Below, piece after piece: positions 1 through 5,062 of a stretch of 5,853 nt of DNA; position 1 is the stretch's first letter, and every line of letters starts with the position of its first letter. A program made the translations under genes and the position numbers. The DNA comes from Burkholderiales bacterium (GTDB taxonomy: Bacteria > Pseudomonadota > Gammaproteobacteria > Burkholderiales > SG8-39), in assembly GCA_029266935.1 (NCBI GenBank), contig JAQSVY010000295.1:1-5853 (forward strand), in the 5' to 3' direction. The notes under the pieces were generated by a model that did not search any database, was not told where the DNA came from, and saw only the letters and a list, made by a program, of their open reading frames with translations.

Positions 1-1854
1 GTGGTCGACGTTGCGCTTGATCGCCTTGGCGGCGCGGTCGATGAGCGCCGGCTCGGGCGGCTGCGTGGTGACCAGCAGGTGGCTCCAGCCGCGCAGCGCA
101 TTGAGCGGCGAACGCAGCTCGTGCGAGACGATGGCGAGGAACTCGTCCTTGGCGCGGTTGGCGCGCTCGGCCTCGGCGCGCAGCCTCTGCTCGGCCACCA
201 CCAGCTTCTCCAGCTCGCGCTGCGCGCGCTTGCGCTCGGTGATATCGGTGGAGATGCCGATCAGGCCGATGACCCGCCCCTGCTCGTCGCGCAGCGGCGC
301 CTTGGTGGTGAGGTAGGTGCGCTGGTCGATGCTCTCCTCGAGGGTCATCGGCTCGCCCGCCTCGAGCACCAGCCGTTCGTTGTCGTCGAGGCTGTCGGCG
401 CGCCCCACTGCCTGCGCCCAGGCCGGGTTCGCCATGAGGACGTCGCCCTGGCGGTCCTTGGCGAAGACGAGGTCGGGCGTGCTGCTGGTGATGGCATTGA
501 GCAGCGCGTTCCTTTCCCGCAGCGCGGCGCTGGCGCGCTCGAGCGCCGCGGTCCGGCGCACGACGCGCTGGTCAAGCTCGGTGTAGGCCTCGCGCATGGC
601 GCGGTCGGCGCGCCGCTGCGCCGTCGCGTCGCGCAGCACCAGCACTGCGCCGGCGGCGCCATCGGCGCCGTCCGCGATCGGCGCCGCGCTCACCGACACC
701 CGGTGCACGGCGCCGTCGCGCGAGCGCAGCGCGGGCTCGCCGCCCGCCGCCGCCGCCGCGCGGCCGCGCAGCGCCGCGTGCAGCGGGCACTCGAGACCGG
801 CGCCGTCGCGCTCGTCGAAAAGCATTACCAGCTCGTCGACCGGCCGCCCTGCCGCCTCGGCGGCGCGCCAGCCCGTCAGGCGCTGCGCCGCCGGGTTGAG
901 GAAGCGCACGCGCCCGCGCGCATCGGTGGCAATGACGCCATCGCCGATGGCGGCGAGGGTCACTTCCAGCCATTCGCGGCTCTCGCCGGCCTGCTCCTCG
1001 GCCTGCGCGCGCTGCGTATCCATGTGCTCGATGGTGTGCGCGACCCACAGCACCAGCGCACCGAAGGACACGATCATCAGCACCGTGAACAGCGCCATGC
1101 CGAACGCCTCGCCGAAGAAGCCTTCGCGCTCGGCGGCGAGGCGCAGCCAGCCTACGGCGAGCGGCAGCAGGAACACCGCCGGCAGCAGCCAGCGCGTCAC
1201 CACCGCCCCGGTGCGATGGCTGAAGAGCGTGTCGAGCAGCCACTGCGTCGGGCGGCCGGCAGCGAGGCCGATCGCCGCGAGCATCGTCGCCACCGCCTCG
1301 GGGGCCGAGAAGCCGAGCAGCGGCGCCGCCACGTCGAACCGCAGCAGGCGCAGCGAAAGGCCGAGCAGTGCGAAGGACGCGACCGTGCCGGCCACGCCCG
1401 CGGCGAGGCCGGCGGCCGACACGCCGAACACGCGCGCATCACGGCGCAATGGCATCGCGAGCGCAAGCACGAACAACGTCAGGCAGGCCGCCGGCGCCAT
1501 GCGCGCCGGCACCTCGCCGGCGCGACCCGGCGCGAGCCATTCGATCTGCAGGCCGAGCGGCACGCGCGCGAACTCCTCCACCAGCGTCAGCACGGCGATG
1601 GCGCCGGCGACGATTGCCGCGCTGTAGGCGCTCCTTCGAACGCCCCGCTGCGCGGCGAGGAAGCTGCCGGCGATGAGCAGCAGCGCGAGCGCCGCGGCCG
1701 GTGGCATCGGCGCGACTTCCGCGCCGAGGTCGCGCAGCGCGGGCACTTCGACGACCCAGCCCCACAGCGCGAGCGTCGCCAGCACGGCGACAAGGCCGTA
1801 CGCAACGTCCGCGATGCGCCTAAGTCGCGGGACCAGCGTCGGAGAGGCGTGCAT
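1..1854 (-). CDS. Membrane sensor histidine kinase with two PAS domains (3' end cut by the window)
   Basis: Translating the minus strand gives 618 codons, open to the window edge. Residues 19-275 hold about seven or eight hydrophobic membrane segments (for example 19-37, 119-136, 222-237, 251-272). PAS1 spans about 290-412 (AAIGDGVIATDARGRV, then the closing VLVLRDATAQRR). A helical linker follows, then PAS2 at about 446-545 (TPDLVFAKDRQG, ending IGLIGISTDITERKR), and a coiled linker leading to the H-box DEFLAIVSHELRSPLNALRGW. The phosphoacceptor is His578. The sequence ends 40 residues later, so the catalytic ATPase domain and any C-terminal receiver are outside the window. ATG at 1854 is the first good start, 44 nt after the preceding stop; its Shine-Dalgarno is weak and TTG at 1866 is an alternative. 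By family it would sense a membrane or cytoplasmic cue and phosphorylate a response regulator, plausibly the sigma-54 regulator upstream. The ligand is unknown. PAS2 looks short, and PAS1 contains a five-alanine run. Confidence 0.9.
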   Translation of the reverse strand, partial: MHASPTLVPRLRRIADVAYGLVAVLATLALWGWVVEVPALRDLGAEVAPMPPAAALALLLIAGSFLAAQRGVRRSAYSAAIVAGAIAVLTLVEEFARVPLGLQIEWLAPGRAGEVPARMAPAACLTLFVLALAMPLRRDARVFGVSAAGLAAGVAGTVASFALLGLSLRLLRFDVAAPLLGFSAPEAVATMLAAIGLAAGRPTQWLLDTLFSHRTGAVVTRWLLPAVFLLPLAVGWLRLAAEREGFFGEAFGMALFTVLMIVSFGALVLWVAHTIEHMDTQRAQAEEQAGESREWLEVTLAAIGDGVIATDARGRVRFLNPAAQRLTGWRAAEAAGRPVDELVMLFDERDGAGLECPLHAALRGRAAAAAGGEPALRSRDGAVHRVSVSAAPIADGADGAAGAVLVLRDATAQRRADRAMREAYTELDQRVVRRTAALERASAALRERNALLNAITSSTPDLVFAKDRQGDVLMANPAWAQAVGRADSLDDNERLVLEAGEPMTLEESIDQRTYLTTKAPLRDEQGRVIGLIGISTDITERKRAQRELEKLVVAEQRLRAEAERANRAKDEFLAIVSHELRSPLNALRGWSHLLVTTQPPEPALIDRAAKAIKRNVDH

Positions 1855-1898
1855 CGGCAGATGCAAGCCTATCGGCGTGCCCAACGGATATCTATCGG

Positions 1899-2354
1899 CT
1901 ATCCGGCTACAGAGCGCCTGTCGCCGGAAAGCGACGACGTCGCTCGCGGGCGTCGCGGCGACGCCGGCACGGCCTGCGGCTTGCGGCTCGACTGGATCTT
2001 CGCGAGCAGCACCTGCACCATCTCGAGCGGCGAACCGAACTGCGCCTTGATGAGCCCAATGGCGGCGCTCATGGCGAGGCTGCCGATGGCAATCCCCTTG
2101 GTCTTCTGCGGGTACGGGTCGACCTTGACCCAGCGCGGTTCGGCGCGAGCACGGCCGCTCTTGCGCCGCAAACCGCCGCCGGCAAGGAAGCCGAGCGCCG
2201 CGGCGGCGGCAAGGCCCGCCGGTGAGGCAAGCGCATGGAGCGCGCTCTTGCCGGTCGCGCGCGCGACGCGGGGCAGCTCGGCGCGGCGCCGCGCGAGGCG
2301 CTCCTCGACTTCGTAGATCTCGTCGTCGAGGCTCGGCTTGAGCGGCGTTTTCAC
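1899..2354 (-). CDS. Small membrane protein of unknown function (YqjK-like position)
   Basis: The 151-aa product starts at GTG 2354, chosen because AAGGAG lies 5 nt upstream and the start overlaps the preceding gene's TGA by 4 nt (GTGA), a sign of translational coupling. A longer reading with ATG at 2435 would run far into the upstream gene and has no support. Residues 9-34 are a charged helix (DDEIYEVEERLARRRAELPR). Residues about 39-62 are an Ala/Gly-rich hydrophobic stretch, 63-86 are basic, and 87-103 form a second hydrophobic segment (GIAIGSLAMSAAIGLI). The tail from about residue 124 is Arg/Pro/Ser-rich and probably disordered. I do not recognise a defined family. The position after a YqjE-type gene and the charged-helix-then-membrane layout recall enterobacterial YqjK, but this is analogy only. 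It is probably an inner-membrane protein co-expressed with the holin-X protein. Confidence 0.8.
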   Translation of the reverse strand: MKTPLKPSLDDEIYEVEERLARRRAELPRVARATGKSALHALASPAGLAAAAALGFLAGGGLRRKSGRARAEPRWVKVDPYPQKTKGIAIGSLAMSAAIGLIKAQFGSPLEMVQVLLAKIQSSRKPQAVPASPRRPRATSSLSGDRRSVAG

Positions 2355-2941
2355 GAAGGCTCCTTGGGGACCCCGGCGCGCAGCTGGCGCACCAGCGCCG
2401 TGAAGGGCATCTCGGTGACGAGGTTGCGCACCCACCAGCCAAGCGCGCCGGCGCCGGCGAGGTTGATGAGAGCGGCCACCAGCAGCGCGGTGATCCAGGA
2501 AGCGCCCTGGCCGAGCAGGTAGACGATGCCGCCGGCGACGAGCGCCATCCAGGCCGTCACAACGAGCACCGCGGCGATCAGCACTGCGCCAAGCAGCAGC
2601 GCGAGACGGATCGCGGCGCGCCGCGCATCGAGCGCGGCGAGCAACGCGTAGTCGGAGACCAGCTCGCGCGACTCCCCGATCAGGCGGTCGAGCAGATCGC
2701 CTAGGCCGGGCGACCGGCGCAGCGGCGCGAGGTCCGCCATGCCTGGGGTTGCAGGCGCGCTTCTCGCCATTCTTACCTGCTGCGCATCAGCATGCTGAGC
2801 ATCCTCCTGCATCGCATAGAGCTCCTCGTATTTCTCGCTCACGCGGTCGCCAACCGACGAGACCGCCTGCGCGGCGCGGTCGACGGTCTCGTGGGCCGTC
2901 TGGCTGAGGCGATCGATCTGCTGCTTTTCCATTTGAGCCAT
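2351..2941 (-). CDS. Holin-X/YqjE-type two-TM membrane protein, fused to a DUF883-like N-terminus
   Basis: The reading frame gives 196 aa from ATG 2941, chosen for GGAGG 6 nt upstream. Residues 1-44 are a polar helix (IDRLSQTAHETVDRAAQAVS) typical of DUF883/YqjD-like proteins. Residues 58-196 look like a complete small protein of the phage-holin-family / Actinobacterial holin-X superfamily III type (YqjE-like): an amphipathic helix GLGDLLDRLIGESRELVSDY, then a TM region at about 111-143 and a second at 148-171, and a short cytoplasmic tail. Despite the name, such chromosomal proteins are not usually lysis holins; they are small inner-membrane proteins often linked to stress. An internal ATG at 2770 (residue 58) with AGG upstream would give a normal-sized 139-aa product and may be the ancestral start. 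The gene follows the sigma-54 regulator after 65 nt containing a candidate sigma-54 promoter, and overlaps the next gene by 4 nt. The fusion seems to come from a deletion in the upstream gene. Confidence 0.82.
   Translation of the reverse strand: MAQMEKQQIDRLSQTAHETVDRAAQAVSSVGDRVSEKYEELYAMQEDAQHADAQQVRMARSAPATPGMADLAPLRRSPGLGDLLDRLIGESRELVSDYALLAALDARRAAIRLALLLGAVLIAAVLVVTAWMALVAGGIVYLLGQGASWITALLVAALINLAGAGALGWWVRNLVTEMPFTALVRQLRAGVPKEPS
2360..2365 (-). promoter_or_regulatory. Shine-Dalgarno AAGGAG for the GTG start at 2354
   Basis: AAGGAG on the minus strand sits 5 nt before GTG 2354, inside the last codons of the holin-X gene. With the GTGA start/stop overlap it fixes the start of the downstream small membrane protein and implies translational coupling. 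Confidence 0.7.
2773..2941 (-). pseudogene. Remnant of a DUF883/YqjD-like gene, membrane segment lost
   Basis: From ATG 2941 the first 44 codons read as the polar N-terminus of a DUF883/YqjD-like protein (AHETVDRAAQ, then SVGDRVSEKYEELYAMQED). The usual following part, a YVREHP-like stretch and a glycine-rich TM helix, is missing. One frame over, at about 2805-2773, the codons read RMLSMLMRSR followed by TAA. This is the kind of short Leu/Met/Arg tail on which DUF883 proteins end. That TAA is followed after two bases by ATG 2770, the likely original start of the holin-X gene. I infer a deletion of some tens of bases that also shifted the frame, joining the two genes. The assignment rests on recalled family features, not on an alignment. 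Confidence 0.5.
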
Positions 2942-2947
2942 TTGCTT

Positions 2948-2952
2948 CCTCC
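2948..2952 (-). promoter_or_regulatory. Shine-Dalgarno GGAGG for the start at 2941
   Basis: GGAGG on the minus strand lies 6 nt before ATG 2941. It is the strongest ribosome binding site in the window. It decides the start over a TTG at 2989 in the same frame, which would overlap the candidate -12 promoter element. It also suggests that the DUF883-like N-terminus is still translated. Confidence 0.75.
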
Positions 2953-2984
2953 AGTTGGTAACGGGGTTCGGGCGCAGAATAGGT

Positions 2985-3000
2985 AGCAACTCCTATACCC
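2985..3000 (-). promoter_or_regulatory. Candidate sigma-54 (-24/-12) promoter for the holin-X operon
   Basis: Read on the minus strand from 3000 to 2985 the sequence is GGGTATAGGAGTTGCT. Against the sigma-54 consensus TGGCAYR-N4-TTGCW it keeps the essential GG-N10-GC spacing and a perfect TTGCT -12 half, but has two mismatches in the -24 half (T to G, C to T). The predicted transcription start is near 2974, giving a leader of about 33 nt that contains the GGAGG site before ATG 2941. The site lies directly downstream of a sigma-54 activator gene. It is a visual match only; GC-rich DNA can give chance hits. Confidence 0.45.
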
Positions 3001-3006
3001 GGCCTT

Positions 3007-4239
3007 TCAAACCCTGCTGCGCTCCTCGTAGTCCTCGGCCTCGCGCCTATCCTTGCCGGCTTCGCTCTTGTAGACCGCGAGCCGGTTATAGAGAGTCTTC
3101 AGGCTGATGCCGAGCATGTCGGCGGCCTTCCTCTTACTGCCGCACTCGGCGAGCGTCGCCTCGATCAGGCGCCGGCTCGCCTCGTCGAGGGTCGTGCCCA
3201 CGCGCACCGAGAGCAGCGGCGCCGACTCGGGCGCGGCGACCGCGGCCGGCGCGAGGTTGGCGTCAATCACCTCGTCGGCGAGGATGAAGGCGCGCTGGCA
3301 GTAGTTCTTCAGCTCGCGCACGTTGCCCGGCCAGGTGTGCGCGTAGAGCGCGGCGATGGTCGCCGGCGCGAAGGACTTCAAGGCGCTCTCCTGCTTGTTC
3401 AGCTGGTCGAGGAAGTGCTGCGCCAGCAGCTCGATGTCGGTGCCGCGCTCGCGCAGCGGCGGCATGGCGATCGGGAACACGTTCAGGCGGTGGTAGAGGT
3501 CCTCGCGCAGCTTGCCGTCGGCGACGGCCTGCTCGGGCACGCGGTTGGTGGCGCAGATAACGCGGAGGTCGGTGCTGATCGGCGTGGTGGTGCCCACGCG
3601 CATGAAGGCGCCGGTCTCGAGCACGCGCAGCAGCTTCACCTGCAGCTCCTGCGGCATCTCGGTGATCTCGTCGAGGAACAGCGTGCCGCCGTTGGCGCGC
3701 TCGAAGTAGCCCTTGTGCTGGCGGTCGGCGCCGGTGAAGGAGCCCTTCTCGTGCGAGGTCGGCGCGACGCGGCCGAGCTGATCGTAGAGCTTCTGCATCG
3801 GTGGGGAGGAGCCGAGCAGGTGGCCGAAGCGGCCGAGGCGGCGCAGCTCCTCGCGCAGCTCGCCGATCTCCGCGCGCAGCTCACCGGTGCGCGGCACGCG
3901 GCGCAGGATGGCGCGCAGGCGATCGACGTCGACCGGCTTCACCATGTAGTCCGTGGCGCCCAGACGCAGCGCCTGCACCGCGCTCTCGACGCTGGCGTGG
4001 CCGGTAATCAGCACTACCTCGGTAGACTCGCGCGACTCCAGGTCGTTGACCAGCTCGATGCCCTGGCCATCCGGGAGCTGCAGGTCGGTGAGCAGCACGT
4101 CGGGCTGCAGGCGGGACATGTGGATGCGGGCAGCGCGCAGCGAATCAGCCTGGGCGACGCTGAAGCCTTCGCCCTTCGCGAGCTCGGAGAGCCACTCCAG
4201 CGCTTCGGGGTCGTCATCGACGAGGAGCAGGTGCGGCAT
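3007..4239 (-). CDS. Sigma-54-dependent response regulator lacking the Walker A region
   Basis: The 410-aa protein is an NtrC-type regulator. The N-terminal receiver (about 1-115) has the acidic pocket D8-D9-D10, phosphoacceptor D52, T79 and K101, all as expected. The AAA+ domain begins at about 140 ([15 protein letters not shown]), but at S162/H163 it jumps from VAPTS straight to [20 protein letters not shown]. About 50 residues normally lie between these blocks, including the GESGTGKE Walker A P-loop and the ELFG motif. Remaining parts are intact: GSFTGA sigma-54 loop at 166-171, Walker B GGTLFLDE at 184-191, sensor I ATNR, arginine-finger region [10 protein letters not shown] at 245-254, sensor [10 protein letters not shown] at 303-310, and a Fis-type HTH at about 350-391. 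Full relatives are about 50 residues longer. Without a P-loop it should not hydrolyse ATP or activate sigma-54 polymerase, though it may still bind DNA. The start is forced: an in-frame TAA lies 12 nt upstream (4254-4252); there is no clear Shine-Dalgarno. Confidence 0.92.
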   Translation of the reverse strand: MPHLLLVDDDPEALEWLSELAKGEGFSVAQADSLRAARIHMSRLQPDVLLTDLQLPDGQGIELVNDLESRESTEVVLITGHASVESAVQALRLGATDYMVKPVDVDRLRAILRRVPRTGELRAEIGELREELRRLGRFGHLLGSSPPMQKLYDQLGRVAPTSHEKGSFTGADRQHKGYFERANGGTLFLDEITEMPQELQVKLLRVLETGAFMRVGTTTPISTDLRVICATNRVPEQAVADGKLREDLYHRLNVFPIAMPPLRERGTDIELLAQHFLDQLNKQESALKSFAPATIAALYAHTWPGNVRELKNYCQRAFILADEVIDANLAPAAVAAPESAPLLSVRVGTTLDEASRRLIEATLAECGSKRKAADMLGISLKTLYNRLAVYKSEAGKDRREAEDYEERSRV

Positions 4240-4280
4240 GGGCGGTAGGATTTACGTGGTCGCGTGTAAGGGATGCGCGA

Positions 4281-4297
4281 GGGCACGCAACTTGCGT
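4281..4297 (+). promoter_or_regulatory. Candidate sigma-54 promoter overlapping a 13-nt palindrome
   Basis: GGGCACGCAACTTGCG at 4281-4296 matches TGGCAYR-N4-TTGCW at 9 of 11 defined positions, with correct GG-N10-GC spacing; mismatches are the first T and the last W. The same bases include a perfect inverted repeat ACGCAA-C-TTGCGT (4285-4297), so it could instead, or also, be an operator. It lies in the 70-nt gap between the divergent regulator (minus) and the small gene at 4310 (plus). If used as a promoter, transcription would start near 4307, almost at the ATG, implying a nearly leaderless message. No Shine-Dalgarno is visible before 4310, which fits that reading. Confidence 0.4.
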
Positions 4298-4309
4298 ACC
4301 AGCACCGCC

Positions 4310-4528
4310 ATGAGAACTTTGTTCAACGCCGCCGCAATCGCCGGCTTCGCGCTCGGCGCCCGCCATTTCGCCAGGTTCCTGAACGAGCACAGGAAAAACC
4401 GCAGTCAGGAAAAGCGTCTCGAGGTCTGGGAAGGCGAAGGCGGCGCCGTGCCGGTCGAGCCCACGCGCACGGCTGCGCAAATTGCGCCACGAAACGCGCC
4501 GCCGCTGTCGCCCCGGGACGTCGGCTAG
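4310..4528 (+). CDS. Small hypothetical protein, 72 aa
   Basis: The ORF from ATG 4310 to TAG 4528 encodes 72 aa: a short hydrophobic/amphipathic N-terminus (about 4-20, FNAAAIAGFALGARHFARFL), a strongly charged middle (EHRKNRSQEKRLEVWEGEGG), and a Pro/Ala/Arg-rich tail. Codon third positions are mostly G or C, as in its neighbours, which supports real coding. It is in the same frame as, and 33 nt upstream of, the DUF421 gene, so the two are probably co-transcribed. I do not recognise a named family. It is likely a membrane-associated small protein with one short hydrophobic helix. No Shine-Dalgarno is visible. It shares the intergenic region with the divergent sigma-54 regulator, so it may be a target of it, but that is inference. 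Confidence 0.62.
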   Translation: MRTLFNAAAIAGFALGARHFARFLNEHRKNRSQEKRLEVWEGEGGAVPVEPTRTAAQIAPRNAPPLSPRDVG

Positions 4529-4561
4529 GCGCACCGCGCCGCAAGCCCGGCTCCGCCGTCC

Positions 4562-5044
4562 GTGAGCGTCGAATGGAGTGAGCTGTTCGGCCTAAGCGTC
4601 TCGCCGCTCGAGACCATCGTGCGCGGGACCTCGATGTACTGGTTCCTCTTCCTGCTCTTCCGCATCGTCATCCGCCGGCGCGTCGGCGCGGTCGGCATCA
4701 GCGACATCCTGCTGCTCGTGATCATCGCCGACGCCTCGCAGAACGCCATGTCGGGGGACTACAAGTCGATCACCGACGGCTGCATCCTGGTGGCGACGAT
4801 CATCGCCTGGAACATGCTGGTCGACTGGCTCACTTACCTCTCGCCGGCGCTGGAGAAAGTCCTGCAGCCGCCGCCGCTCCTCCTCGTCCATCGCGGCCGC
4901 GTCCTGCACAAGCATCTGCGCCACGAGTTCGTCAGCGAGGAGGAGCTGCGCGCCAAGCTGCGCGAGCAAGGTGTCGCCGAGTACGCGCAGGTCGAGAAGG
5001 CCTACATGGAGAGCGACGGCAAGGTCAGCGTCGTCAAGCGCTAA
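4562..5044 (+). CDS. DUF421 (YetF/YcaP-like) inner-membrane protein
   Basis: The 160-aa product matches the DUF421 layout. There are three membrane segments: about 25-40 (MYWFLFLLFRIVIRR), 45-63 (GISDILLLVIIADASQNAM), and 72-94 (DGCILVATIIAWNMLVDWL). A small soluble C-terminal domain follows, with PPPLLLVHRGRVLHKHLR, an EELRAKLREQGV helix, and the closing VEKAYMESDGKVSVV strand. The family's biochemical role is not established; some members are linked to spore or envelope functions in Bacillus. Length and motifs look complete. GTG 4562 is the only usable start after the upstream in-frame TAG (4526-4528) that keeps the first membrane segment in context, but its Shine-Dalgarno is poor, so it may depend on coupling with the small gene 33 nt upstream. 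Its TAA overlaps the left arm of the hairpin shared with ligD. Confidence 0.9.
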   Translation: MSVEWSELFGLSVSPLETIVRGTSMYWFLFLLFRIVIRRRVGAVGISDILLLVIIADASQNAMSGDYKSITDGCILVATIIAWNMLVDWLTYLSPALEKVLQPPPLLLVHRGRVLHKHLRHEFVSEEELRAKLREQGVAEYAQVEKAYMESDGKVSVVKR

Positions 5045-5062
5045 AAGGGATCTGACCCTTTT
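5043..5062. terminator. Bidirectional hairpin terminator between convergent genes
   Basis: AAAAGGG (5043-5049) pairs with CCCTTTT (5056-5062) around a 6-nt loop ATCTGA. The A-run on one side and T-run on the other let the hairpin work as an intrinsic terminator in both directions. The DUF421 TAA (5042-5044) and the ligD TAA (5061-5063) both overlap the arms. The stem has only three GC pairs, so strength is uncertain. Confidence 0.65.

Noticed and set aside
1861..1882. GGGCAC and TTGCAT on the minus strand before the kinase, like a sigma-54 promoter
   Set aside because: The two halves are separated by 10 nt instead of 5, so the GG-N10-GC spacing essential for sigma-54 is broken.
1..2316. 771-aa open frame on the plus strand
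   Set aside because: It is antisense to the histidine kinase and small membrane gene, rich in Arg/Ala/His/Gln as expected for a GC-rich shadow frame, and shows no domain. The opposite strand has clear PAS and H-box motifs.
1899..2435. 178-aa version of the small membrane protein starting at ATG 2435
   Set aside because: Its first 27 residues overlap the holin-X gene and look like shadow sequence; GTG 2354 has a strong AAGGAG and a coupled 4-nt overlap.
2351..2989. Longer form of the holin-X fusion starting at TTG 2989
   Set aside because: TTG is a rare start with no well-spaced ribosome site, it overlaps the candidate -12 element, and ATG 2941 has a good GGAGG.
3337..4248. 303-aa open frame on the plus strand
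   Set aside because: It is antisense to the sigma-54 regulator, whose conserved motifs explain the sequence; the plus product is low-complexity with no recognisable fold.
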